Both the position numbers and the translations under genes were made by a program. Shown here piece by piece: positions 23,040-33,742 of a stretch of 64,000 nt of DNA (its first letter is position 1; every line of letters begins with the position of its first letter). The stretch lies in the NCBI GenBank assembly GCA_963971305.1, contig OZ020313.1:25026602-25090601 (forward strand). Direction: 5' to 3'. Below the pieces are notes generated by a model that saw only the letters and a list, made by a program, of their open reading frames with translations, made no database searches and had not been told where the DNA came from. Source of the DNA: Arcuatula senhousia. Its lineage: Eukaryota; Mollusca; Bivalvia; Mytilida; Mytilidae.

Positions 23040-24440
23040 TTGTAGCCGGTATTATGGTCTTTATTATTGGTGGACCTTCAAAACTGCGACATATTTGACA
23101 TAACAAAAAAACTAATATTTAAATCAACATAAGACTTTTTGTTCATGGAAACCATTACCCACTTATACAGAAATTTCTAAGCTTTACATTCATTGTTTTG
23201 GTCCTTTTGACCCATGCTTTCTAAAAAAAAAACTTTTTAAGGTATTGTAAAACAGATTGAAAAACTCAGAGATTTTGAATAAGATTTAATTGAAAACAGA
23301 TTTTCAACATCGGACCACAAATTGAAAATAAAAAATGTTTTTGCGTTTTCCTTCATTAATCTCGTGTCATAAAAAAAACTTTGAACAGATCTACAGAAGA
23401 GTTGTCAATATACACATTTTAGCCTCTTTGAGTCCTTCTTCTTAAACTGTAGGGGCCTAAACTATTTTTACAGACAAAGAAAAAGCAAAGACAAAACCAG
23501 TAAATGCGAACGAAGAAACAAATTCACTAAAACACAAAAATAACCGAAGGAACAAATCAGCAAGCGAAGGTGTACAATTAATGCCCATGCATTGGAATCC
23601 AAATTGTTTGCTGAAAAGCACGTTCACCAAACTGAACAAATATTTTGTCAAGATTAGCATACTCTATTGCATGATAAAAACATCAAGAGGTTAAGCAAAC
23701 ACAAACATTTGCAAGATGATTATCTGGTCCTCTGTACTGTTACAGGATGAAGAGTTAAGAATCCCCACCAGTTGTGTTAGATGTTTTAGGATCCAAATTT
23801 GATTTACATCATTTTTAGATTAGAATAGCAACAATCAAAATGTTTTTGGAGGCCAGATTTGATAGTCAGTATTGAATTAACAGAACCTAAAGAGAATAGT
23901 GGTATATTTGGATGACTCCGCAATCAAGAACTGTTTGTATGATTTTTATGTGATTTAGAAATCCAATACAGGAATGGAATTTCACCAACAGAAAGGACGA
24001 AAGAGAAAATGACAAATTTGTGTTTTTTCCGCATTTTTCGCATTAGACAGACAGTGTTGTTGCGGTGTATGTGGTGCTTTTGCTTTAAAAACCAACAAAC
24101 TCTTACAATTGCCTTTGTTGGCCCATTTGACTATAATTTCTTAGAAATGGTAGAGATATTGCAAATTGGCTGAGAAACGCATGCAGGGGTTTGACAAGGA
24201 TTACAATATAAAAAAATATTAAAAAGGCGGACCACAATTAAAAATGGCATTATTTTTGGGGAGTTCTTCGTCTGACTCTCTGTAGCAATGTTTTTAATGC
24301 TCAAAACGCGTATAAACATTTAGATGACAGAATTTTAACGAGGAATGCAATAAAAAGAATTTCCAAAAGCGGATTCTATGAAACTTTTGCCAACGCACCC
24401 ATTTAGCCACATTTGGCTCCTTTTCTAAAATATACGCATC
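23040..24440. repeat. Degraded copies of the 8150-9630 repeat family
   Basis: Blocks such as GAGATATTGCAAAT, CGGACCACAA and TGTAGCAATG match 9100-9360 in the same order, but with many differences. A separate foreign piece at about 23465-23560 resembles the reverse complement of 63190-63220 (CAAAACCAGTAAA). Confidence 0.6.
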
Positions 24441-24984
24441 CTTGTTTTGATATTAAAAACATTAAAACTATTTTTTCTTTATTATGTTAGTTTCATTTTA
24501 TAAAATATTATTCAAACCTAACGGATTCTCATATTTCTGCATTTTGACAAAGGGAGATAATTTATGTCTAAATTTGCCAATTTTGACCACTTTTTGACAT
24601 ATTTTTGTATTTATTTGAAAAACTAACTCAGAAGCACCCCCTTTTCTTCATTTCATTTTAAAGCAATATAACAGCCCAATATAATATCAAAAAATTACAA
24701 AATTCTATTGATCAGATTTTTCAAAAATCAGAATTTTCCTTTAAAATTATGTACTTTCTTTAACATTTCAATGTAAAAAAAAAAACAACCTTCAGAACCA
24801 GTTATCTCAAAAACTAACTCAGAAGCATGCCTTTTTCGAATTGGATTTTCAAAATGTATCTCTTGATGTGTCTATTTACAAATTTTAAAGAAAATCTATT
24901 GACAGGAAATTTTTGGTGTTTGATGCAAGTACCCCCTTAAAACTTAACCCTAGGAAAGTCTTCTTTTTTTTTACATCAAAATCA

Positions 24985-25254
24985 CATCAAAGGTCCAGTG
25001 AAACCCAAGTTCTCACCACCATAGAAGATATTGGAAGAACACTAGACAAGAGAAAACAAGTAGATATGATGATATTGGATTTTTCTAAGGCCTTTGACAC
25101 CGTGCCGCATAGAAGACTGCTGATGAAGCTCAATCACTATGGGATTAGAGATCATACCCACAAATGGATCAAAGAATGGCTAACCACCCGGAAACAGCGA
25201 GTAGTTCTTGACGGAGAATCCTCTTCAGAAGTACCTGTTGAGTCCGGCGTACTA
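24985..25254 (+). pseudogene. LINE 3 (L2/CR1-like) reverse transcriptase, left half
   Basis: RT segment of a non-LTR element: TQVLTTIEDI, MMILDFSKAFDTVPHRRLLM (first catalytic Asp), WLTTRKQRVVLDGESSSEVP and VESGV. The frame stops making sense exactly where the DNA transposon begins at 25255. The continuation (P-E-G-T-V-L-G-P) is found 6.2 kb downstream at 31460. The 5' end is missing (typical truncation); my left limit is approximate. Confidence 0.85.
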
Positions 25255-26196
25255 CACCCATTCTCATTTAAAAGGGGCAATAGTGTGTTCTGACTTGTAA
25301 AAATATAAAATTAGTTTAAAATGTTCTTTCTATACACGACTAAGATCTTTATATATTTGACGTTGCTCATGCCAAATTTCAAAAGCACCGTTCAAGGTGG
25401 AGAAAAAATATGAAAATTCAAAATAACTGCACTGACAGTAAAAATCTTACGCCCAAACATACGTTACCACATCTTGTAAGATAAAATTCAGAGGCCATGC
25501 AACGTTTTTTTTTCTGCAAAAGGTACTTAAATTTAATGTTTGGTCGTTTCCAAAGCTAGAACACAATTAAAAAAGTACTCTTTTCTGTTTAATATATATA
25601 TTTTTAAGCATGAAACGGAACAGATGTCAATAAAAAGACCAGAAACACAGAAAACCACTTTTTAAAAGTCAATCACATGTTAATAATTCCTTGATCTTGT
25701 AAACCGTTGTAATATTTTTTTAAGGATTTTTCTATGACCAACATGCATAACAACTGAGAAACAATAAATGTTTCACCAATGATGTAAAAAAATCATTCTT
25801 AGAAACAGCCATGAAAGGTAACGTAAATATCGTTAAACATCCAAGCAAGCAACCTATCAACAAAACCTTGTTTTATGGTCTATGGTGCGAAAATTATATC
25901 TGATTAAAAATGAACTTATCGAAATAAGCCAGAAAAAATGAAATTTCTCGGTTTCTACGTTTACCAGACAATCATGACTTGAATGATCAAGTATATTTGA
26001 ATAAAACGTCGAATGTATTTGCACATTTTCATTGATAACTCAAAAATATAATCATTTTCAATAAACCATAACCATTCAGACACAAACTTTAAAGGTTAAT
26101 AAAATCTTAAAAATGTAAAACATTAAACTTTAAACAATTGATCAATCAATAAAAGTCAATAAAAATGTCATAACGTATGTATCGCACATTTTTGTT

Positions 26197-28818
26197 TCAT
26201 TTGTTTCTACTAGAAATTTCATCTTCGAATGCGGTTTTCACTAATTTCAATTCATTTTCTGGTATGCGAAAGTTTCGCTTAGACTTTCCGGATGGGCAAG
26301 GTTCGCCAAGGGCAATCAAGACGTCCGATGCTGGTATCCATATTTTGTCCTCACTGTAAGGCCAACGATAAAGTTCTTTTGTCTTCTCCATAAAGTTTAC
26401 TTCTACTTCGGAATCTTCATGGTCTATATCAACGATTTTTCCTATAAACCAATCGTTGTTATAAACACATGCTACAAACTGTCCTTCAGAATATATAACT
26501 GCTGGTTTGTGTATTTCAGCTGCGGTAACGTAAGTATCATTCTCTGTATCTCGATTTTCATTGATATCTGATGGTAAGTGTTCAGTGTCTTTGTCGGCGA
26601 CTGGTGTAGCTTCGTGATCTACTTGCTGGCAGTTTGTCGATGCAGCATGTTGTGCATTTTCGATTTGTATCCTTGTCCAAGTTTCACAATAATTTTCCAT
26701 TCTACATAAGTCACAATAACAGCTGGTTGTTCTGGTAAGTATTAGTGAGGAAGAAAGTCCTACCACTGCATGTAATTTCATGGTGTCTTTGACGGGTTTT
26801 ATTTTTGTCTTCCCGAGATCTTCTTTCTTTTTCTCGCAAGTGACCTTTTCCACAAATATGAAATCAACTTCTTTCATTGTATTTGACAAAGCCCATTTGT
26901 GGAAATCCTTGGCATCTTGGATGATAGCTTTGCCTTGACGTATTGCCTCATCGGCCATCCTTTTGGTGGTTCCTCCGAGACCGTCACATGGGCCCTTTCC
27001 GTGGCCAGCCTCGAAGAAATTCCATTGTGCCCTTATGCCATACAAATTCTCATGAGATGCAACTGTGTTGAAGATGAAGCGATTCCTATACTGACTCGAC
27101 GGACTGTCAGTCCAATAGTGGATTTTTCGGGCATGATCATCTATTTCTTTAACCTTTGGTATCACTGCATCGATGAATGCGCAGACTACACTAGCTGAAT
27201 GATTCGTTTCGTCTGAAATTACTACAACAGATTTATGTTTTAAATCATTTCCCTCTCTATAATAAATAACAACTGGGTGTAGTGTTATGCTAGTTTGGTT
27301 CCAGTAGGCGGTTTGCGGCTCATTAAGTGATCTGCATGCAAAATTTTCTGCAAAATCCATCTGCAGAATGAACTCATGCTGTTGTAAATTTTCCTTAAGG
27401 GTTCTTAATTGGTGATATTGAGCCTGAACTCTTCTAACATGTTCAGAAAGGTCTGTCACGTCCTTTTTAAAGCTATTAAGAAATTCTTCTTTAGACATAC
27501 TTTCATCAATGACCTTCATTTTCATGACCTCACGATTCGCTTCCTGAACTTGGACTCTCTTCCATGTCTTGTAGTCAACTTTTTCAGGTAAGTTAGAAAG
27601 AAGGTTGTCGAGATTGTCCATCTCTTCAATGATGCTTTCAGGATTTTTATTCACATTTACGCCATATCTACGTAGGGCATTGACCTTCAGGGCCATATTT
27701 TGATGGCGAATGCAGAGACACGCATTACGTGCAATGAATGAGGCCAGAAGAACATGTTGAGGCCTTAATCTGCAAAACGACGCAAGCGAAAGTTTGATAG
27801 TTGGATTTTCAGAGATAAATTTAAGGTGAAGAGTTCTCATGTAATCTGTAAGAACCACTGTCTGCTTCTTCTCTCCATTTTCAAGTTTTTTAGTGTCTGC
27901 TTTGCCGGGTTGAAGCCTACAGTTGTCCTCTCTTGTAAGAAATGCTTCAACTCTTCCTTGGACCACCTTTGTCAAACTTTTACGGACTTCTTTGGTTGGC
28001 TTGAAATTTTTACTTTTACACTTCAAAAGACTGTTTCTTGAAAACCCAGTTGCTTTACTAAGAGCAGATATCAAACGATACTTCTTTGTTATTCCTCCGG
28101 CGATTATAGAGTGGAGTGGCCGCCTTGTCTTCAGAGTGGCATTTTGTCTTGATGTTCTAATCTCATTTATCAAAGCATTTCCAAGTATCAGTTTCCTTTT
28201 AACTCGTTTCTGTCTTCTCGGTGTCATTTCAGCACTCAACGTTCCTAAGTCATCTTTAGCTTGTCTGACTGGTGTGCTTAGTGTGCTAGTGCTGGAGCAT
28301 GTTGCAGTCTCACCATTACTTTGTTTCTTGTTTTTCTTGGCGACTGGTTTCTTCCTAAGGCGTTCTATCTGCTTGTTTTTTGTTTTCATTTTTCGTCTTA
28401 GATTGTCTATTTGTATCTTCAGGTCTTTGATTGACTTATGGGCTCTCGCTAATGCTCGTTTCTGTGTTTTCTTTATTCCAGTTGCCTTATTGTTGTTCCG
28501 TTTTTCCACGCTCGGGAGACGGACAATTAGGGGCGTATGGGAATCGCTATCTTCTACTTGCATTGATCCATATCCGCTTGTGTCAGATACATCTTGGTTA
28601 TCTAGTGCTTGGTTGTTGAATTGTTGTTTTCGTTGTCTACACAAGCGGTTTCTCATCTTTGCTTTCTGGTTTCGTTGGTCTAGTTTGCGTTTACTCAATT
28701 GTGCAGCTGGGACATAGTATTTTGCAACTCCTTGTCTTTCTTTCTCAAGAAACTCTGGTCCTTTTGTTTTTTGTCTTTCTCTATACAAACGCTGCTTTTC
28801 GGCTGCTGTTTTTGCCAT
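26197..28818 (-). CDS. DDE-type transposase of the 6.2-kb transposon
   Basis: Likely cut-and-paste transposase, ~873 aa from the ATG at 28818 (MAKTAAEKQRLYRERQ); the frame is open 13 codons further up, but MAKTAAEK looks like the natural start. Numbered from MAKT: very basic N-terminus (1-70); Lys/Arg-rich coiled coil (about 125-160); a conserved block FCRLRPQHVLL / CLCIRHQN (about 348-375); then the presumed catalytic core with acidic residues in QMDFAEN (D488), YWTDSPSSQYRN (D571) and FFEAGHGKGPCDGLGG (E603). A Cys cluster CYCDLCRMENYC (about 700-711) and a C-terminal Tudor/chromo-barrel-like segment FVACVYNNDWFIGKI...W (about 778-835) follow. No frameshift or internal stop, unlike all LINE frames nearby, so the element may be recent. 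Superfamily not certain. Confidence 0.85.
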   Translation of the reverse strand: MAKTAAEKQRLYRERQKTKGPEFLEKERQGVAKYYVPAAQLSKRKLDQRNQKAKMRNRLCRQRKQQFNNQALDNQDVSDTSGYGSMQVEDSDSHTPLIVRLPSVEKRNNNKATGIKKTQKRALARAHKSIKDLKIQIDNLRRKMKTKNKQIERLRKKPVAKKNKKQSNGETATCSSTSTLSTPVRQAKDDLGTLSAEMTPRRQKRVKRKLILGNALINEIRTSRQNATLKTRRPLHSIIAGGITKKYRLISALSKATGFSRNSLLKCKSKNFKPTKEVRKSLTKVVQGRVEAFLTREDNCRLQPGKADTKKLENGEKKQTVVLTDYMRTLHLKFISENPTIKLSLASFCRLRPQHVLLASFIARNACLCIRHQNMALKVNALRRYGVNVNKNPESIIEEMDNLDNLLSNLPEKVDYKTWKRVQVQEANREVMKMKVIDESMSKEEFLNSFKKDVTDLSEHVRRVQAQYHQLRTLKENLQQHEFILQMDFAENFACRSLNEPQTAYWNQTSITLHPVVIYYREGNDLKHKSVVVISDETNHSASVVCAFIDAVIPKVKEIDDHARKIHYWTDSPSSQYRNRFIFNTVASHENLYGIRAQWNFFEAGHGKGPCDGLGGTTKRMADEAIRQGKAIIQDAKDFHKWALSNTMKEVDFIFVEKVTCEKKKEDLGKTKIKPVKDTMKLHAVVGLSSSLILTRTTSCYCDLCRMENYCETWTRIQIENAQHAASTNCQQVDHEATPVADKDTEHLPSDINENRDTENDTYVTAAEIHKPAVIYSEGQFVACVYNNDWFIGKIVDIDHEDSEVEVNFMEKTKELYRWPYSEDKIWIPASDVLIALGEPCPSGKSKRNFRIPENELKLVKTAFEDEISSRNK

Positions 28819-29255
28819 TCTGTAAAAAAAAATAGATAAACGTAAGTATTGATACATACGTTACCTATACCTAATGGAAGTATAGACGATTAGAGCCAAA
28901 CTTTGATGGTTTTTATTAATCTATTCGATTTAATTAATTAAAGCATATGATTGATTGACCATATAGATATTAATGCATAGAGGTAAAATTCAAGAAATAA
29001 GTTCTAAAACACAAATAACTTTAAATAAATATTATCTATCGTTATATAGTTAGAACAATTCCGGTAGTCTGAGTTTTCTTCAATACTTTTTTTCAAATTA
29101 ATTTCAAAATCAAAGGACTAATAATTTACAAATAATATCAAAACAAAATTTTAACCTGATTTCTTAAAAAAGAAGAAAAAATTTTAAATCAATTTATCGA
29201 TACAAACGTTACGAACCATAACGTAGATATCAAAACTTGTAACCACGACAGATAA

Positions 29256-29448
29256 CAGACAGATGGGTATTTATAGTCGCGACTAGGGGAAAGCCCCTCT
29301 GCGTCGACTATTAGACTCGCTATGTGCCATGGGTCGTCCAGCCCATGACACACCACCGCCAGTGTTAGCTGCTCCAGAGTATCCTTTGTTATCACTGGAG
29401 CAGGGCCCGTCTTCCACCACGGGGAGGTACTGGTCGGAATTCTGGAAG
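29256..29448 (-). mobile_element. SINE-like retroposon copy 1 (193 bp) inside the transposon
   Basis: Flanked by a perfect 14-bp direct repeat ACCACGACAGATAA (29242..29255 and 29449..29462), which is its target-site duplication. Read on the minus strand it starts CTTCCAGAATTCCGAC and ends CCCATCTGTCTG. A second copy is at 59085..59284. No poly-A tail and no obvious tRNA-type B box; several internal hairpins. The 97-aa and 72-aa open frames over it are incidental. Confidence 0.85.
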
Positions 29449-31233
29449 ACCACGACAGATAAAATATAAAACAAACTATCAATTAAGGTTAGTGAGGACA
29501 CCTGTCATGTGACCAAAAACAGCTAAAAATGCAAAAAACAAGTGCAAATGTCACAAATACATTGAAACTTGTGTTAAATAGTTTATTTTAATAAAATTTA
29601 ATCAAAATAAATTAATTCTAATACAAATATAACAACCATTCCTTCATAAATAAAATTTTCAAATAAAACAAGGGAGATAATCCACTTGAAAAATAACAAA
29701 AAAATTACAAAGATTTGTATAGTAGAGAGAAAAGTAAGCTGGTGACCCCCAGTTTTTATTGATTTATTTAAAAATATATTGTATTTCATTGATTTTTATG
29801 AAATAAAAATAAAATTTAAATTCGTGGATTTTTTCTGGGACAAGATTTTATGCTAATTATTTTGCCTTTCCTATATAATCTATAGTAATTTTCGACAACT
29901 TTGAGCCTAAATTTTGGAAAAACAAGCCTGGAAAGGGGGTCCAATATTTTCACACAAGATAAAGTATATACCTAATACTAATATATAAAAAAATTGGACA
30001 ATTTAAATTCGGCATTATTTTTGGGGTCAGGTGTCCTCACTAACCTTAAAGTTTATTATCACCTTTCAAAGCCATTATTAATAATTGATCACATGGCAGG
30101 GTCATATGACTATATACATCCAATCACAAGTCTGAAAATAAAAAAATAAATAAAAATTTTGGAGAATTATTATTTCTTGAAGAAAGTCTTCCAGCATTTT
30201 GACCAAAGCATTCTCCTTGTGGAATGGGACCAACGTTTAAACGTTGGTTCCTAGAAATGGCACCGTTGCTCTCTTCCGGGCATTGGAAATAAGAGGCCAT
30301 ACGCCTTCAAAACTGGCGGGAACGCAAAGCACTGAAAAGCTTTGTACAATTACAATTAGCTCTATATCAGGATGCTTTAACATGTTTAAGGATTGAAATT
30401 ATCATTAAATTAAGAACTTACATCACAAGGCAAAATACTTTGACGTCTCTCTCAGATCTTTAACATCGTTAACCCCAAATATTCCAAAATATAACCCTTT
30501 TGCACTTTTACGGTAAAAACAACACGTGGTTGATCATAAGTGAAGCGAGTGACGTTATGACGTCATAATAACATCGATAATTATAAAGGTAATGAACGTA
30601 TGTATCGGTAACGTATGTATTTTCAGTTGCAAGTCAGTAGATCATTTTGAAGTTATTTTTCGCAACGTTTAAGATCTGTTTTCTATAATATTACCTTTTT
30701 ATGCATGGTTTCGAATTGCAATATGCTTGGTACAAATTTTGTATCACGGCATACCAATGATCGTTGAACGTATGTATCGGATTAGATATAACCAGCTTGT
30801 CTCAACATTTGAAAGAGTCAGAATTTTCCTTTGGTGCCATTTATACAACGGGATATGTTTGATCTTTTAATGTCTGTTTCTATTAAAGAAGTTAAAATCG
30901 CATTAAACAAACACTCTGTTGAAAAAAGGCTAGTTATAAACAATAAAAATGTAAGTGTTGTAACGTATATATCTGTAAGGCGTCGACATTCATTTTTCTA
31001 GTATCACTTGCAATTGTTTGGCGATTCCTGTTATATGGGTGCTTTTCTATGATACAGAGAAGTTTTATATGTTACAAGAAGTGAACAATAGACAGAATCC
31101 AGTAAATAGACTAAAGTATTTAACGAATATCAAGTTAAATTGTGTTAGCGACAGTAACGTAGGTATTGTTTCAATTACTTCAAATGGGCAAGTTTTGAAA
31201 GCCTTCTGAAATACAAAGCTATAATTTATATGT

Positions 31234-31328
31234 GTTTTATTAAAATTTTGAATTTATCAATTCAAACTTTTACTATAAAGTTGTTATAGTAAAAGTTTGA
31301 ATTGATAAATTCAAAATTTTAATAAAAC
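31234..31328. repeat. Perfect 45-bp inverted repeat (hairpin)
   Basis: Arms 31234..31278 and 31284..31328 are exact reverse complements over 45 bp with a 5-nt loop (AGTTG). It starts GTTTTATTAAAATTTTG and lies ~120 bp inside the right end of the transposon. Confidence 0.95.
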
Positions 31329-31462
31329 ATATGTCACACTTTGGGTTGGAGGTGTGTTATTGTCATGTATCAAAACAATCATATACTCCTGTTGTTTTCG
31401 AACTATTTAAAGAAGACATACACATTTAGTTATTGCCCATGATTATTGAGAATGGGTGACCA

Positions 31463-32500
31463 GAAGGAACAGTCTTAGGACCTCTCATGTTCCTATTATA
31501 CGTCAACGACATAGGAAGAGAAGTAAGATCTGAAGTCAAGCTATTCGCAGATGACTGCCTTTTATAAAGGACTATAGAGAATGAAAATGATACCACACAA
31601 CTACAGAACGACTTGAGCAAGATGACAGAATTGTCCAAAACCTGACTCATGAGGTTCAATGCCAAGAAATGCTATGTAATGAAATTGAAGAGGGCAAGAC
31701 ATAACATCATCAGTCACACTAGGTATAACATCGATGGAAATATTTTGGAAGAGCTAGGTAGATCACCACCCATATATTGGTATAGAACTAGGTAATGATT
31801 TGAATTGGAACCACCATATTGACCAGATTACATCAAAAGCAACTGGCATACTATCATTCCTGAGAAGAAACCTCAACAAATGCAGCAAAGAAGTGAAGGA
31901 AAAAGCATACGTCCCAACCTAGAGTATGCATTATCTGTTTGGGACCCCTTCTGGCAGTTCCAAATTGATTCAGTTGTCTTGAGATGGTACAGCACAGAGC
32001 TGCAAGGTTTGTGACTGGCCAATACAGCAGGTACCAGAGCGTCACGTCTATGCTACAAGTACTAGAATGGACATCACTTCAAGACAGGAGGAGAGATCAA
32101 CGACTAGTTAACTTTTTCAAAGGAGTCAACAACATCAGTGCCCTTAGAATACCACCCTACATTGAAAAAGCAACAAGAACAACCAGAGGTCAAAACAACA
32201 CCAGATTTATTCAAGTAAGCTGTAACTACGACACCTAAAAGAAAAGCTTCTACCCAAGAACCATACTAGACTGGAACATCTTACCAGAAAGGGTCGCCAA
32301 GCAGGCAACTGTGGAGGCTTTCAAGACCGCACTCCACAGTTCAGCAGAGGAGTAAACGAGTACAGGGCGTGTACATAGTTTTAAACTGTAAATAGGGAAA
32401 CTTTTAATGACCTTGTGTGGAAGCCACTCCACACCTAGTCCTGTGAGTTGATGCTGTTAGACGGCCCTTCACAGTATAGCAGTAAATGTAAATGTAAATG
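31463..32500 (+). pseudogene. LINE 3 (L2/CR1-like) reverse transcriptase, right half and 3' tail
   Basis: Continues the left half after the transposon: EGTVLGPLMFLLYVNDIG, then FADDCLL (the F/YADD box). Further on come YIGIELGNDLNWN-like sequence, SLEYALSVWDPFW-like sequence, MVQHRAARFVTGQYSRYQSV and the terminal FYPRTILDWNILPERV block typical of L2/CR1-type LINEs, ending TAA/TAG near 32354. The 3' tail is GTAAATGTAAATGTAAATG (about 32483-32501), a short-unit tail. Premature stops (TAA after ADDCLL; TGA for a Trp after LSK) and frameshifts show it is dead. Confidence 0.85.
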
Positions 32501-32501
32501 A

Positions 32502-33608
32502 CGCGCGGGTTTGTTTTGTGTCTGATTATTCTATGTCTACCGATTTTGTTTTTCCGGCTTTTCGGGCTTAGGGTCCCGGCAACCATTTAACCTGAACATC
32601 TGAAAGGGGGGCTTGATTTTTTATTCTGTTGAGAAAATTTCGATACCTGTGTTTTACATAACAATTTTGAAATTAATGCGGAAAATTGATATACCTCATG
32701 TGTATTTTTGGTCTCAAAGTCTTCAAATGCGGATGTAGGACCGGTGTGATGGGCGCTCACCCTCCCGCTTGACAAGAAATTTGGTTAGGAACTGTATGAA
32801 ACAAGAGGTCCCAGACTGAGATTTTTTTTTTGTGATTGCGCGGCCCTCCTGATTGAAAATTTCGGGATTCGCCACATATCTTCATGTCAGAACATCTGAA
32901 TTAAAACTCCACCATCAACGCTAAGAAATGAGGCATCTTCGGCGATGATCTTTTATTCGATATAGAATTTTGGGGATCTTTTGGCTCGTTCCACTGCACT
33001 CCACTCGCAGAAAGGTTATCATGACTCAGCGTAAAGATCAGAATATAAAAAAAAACACGCAAACTTTTGATCATTGTAAATTAAAATTTGTAATTTATTT
33101 AAATATCCAATTAAACCATTTGTTTAAGTTTTGCCTTTCCTGCTAAGATGCATTCGTAGTCACCTCAAAAGTTCAGGAAAATTTTCCCGCCAAATTTTTC
33201 TCTTATGCATATTAATTAGAATTCAAAAGTTTAAAAAAAAACACATTAGATTGGTCTCAACCTCTTTTATAAATCGACTTATCAACTAACATAATCTAGA
33301 ATAAGAGAAGAAAAGAAAATGTCCCCCTCCTAACCGTCTGGTCGTCCCTTAAAATCATTGGGACGAGAGAATATTGAGTACGACGGATAATATTTTGGGA
33401 CGTATAGGGTTTGTTTACTTCCTGTCAAATCATGTGAACAAAGATTTGAAAAAAAAATCCTTGGTTGAATTAATATGGCATGTTTACACTGTGATCGAGT
33501 CAAACAATAGATATAGACATTTAAAGATGTTTACAACAAACAAACACACAGAATATTGACCTCCAACTCCGAGCTATTGACCCAACCTACATGTGTATTT
33601 CAAATCAC
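32502..33608. other. Non-coding intergenic DNA
   Basis: No recognised gene or bounded repeat. Several short frames without motifs. Confidence 0.4.
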
Positions 33609-33742
33609 CATAGACCTGTATATTAAATAGATTTGCAACTTGTTAATTGTCCAGTATATATGTGAAAATATCACTGGTTGGTAAATGAGAGTTTGTTTAT
33701 TTTTCTAACTACTTATAATAACTTTTAATATACAGGTCTATG
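33609..33742. mobile_element. Small MITE, 134 bp
   Basis: Perfect 19-bp terminal inverted repeats CATAGACCTGTATATTAAA (33609..33627) and its reverse complement ending at 33742. The 7-bp direct repeat AAATCAC flanks it (33602..33608 and 33743..33749). No coding capacity. Confidence 0.85.

Larger units (their letters stand above)
25462..31168. promoter_or_regulatory. Scattered GGTAACGTATGTATCG-like motifs of the transposon
   Basis: Motif copies, either strand, at about 25455-25469, 25817-25832, 26171-26184, 26524-26538, 28838-28851, 28851-28865, 29199-29213, 29217-29231, 30594-30607, 30607-30620, 30765-30780, 30960-30974 and 31153-31168. They cluster outside the transposase frame (one falls in its 3' part). 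Two flank the gene start and two are in direct tandem at 30594-30620. Likely transposase-binding subterminal repeats; inference only. Confidence 0.55.
25255..31458 (-). mobile_element. Autonomous DNA transposon, 6204 bp (Sola-like?)
   Basis: Terminal inverted repeats are perfect over 12 bp (CACCCATTCTCA at 25255..25266; TGAGAATGGGTG at 31447..31458), with further similarity inward (GGGCAATA at both ends). The flanking 4 bp are ACTA (25251..25254) and ACCA (31459..31462), a 4-bp target duplication with one change. Removing the element and one duplicate restores the reverse-transcriptase frame of the LINE it struck (GV-PEGTVLGP). It carries one long transposase gene, a repeated GGTAACGTATGTATCG-like motif in both flanking non-coding parts, a 45-bp perfect hairpin, and a later SINE insertion. 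A 4-bp duplication fits the Sola superfamily among eukaryotic DDE transposons; that assignment is inference. Confidence 0.9.

Noticed and set aside
27923..28717. 264-codon plus-strand open frame
   Set aside because: Lies entirely antisense to the transposase, with a hydrophobic, low-complexity translation and no motif; a shadow frame.
29189..29501. 97- and 72-aa frames sharing WWKTGPA and CHGLDDPWHIASL with 59075-59257
   Set aside because: The similarity is explained by the SINE-like element at both places; no start context or evidence of selection.
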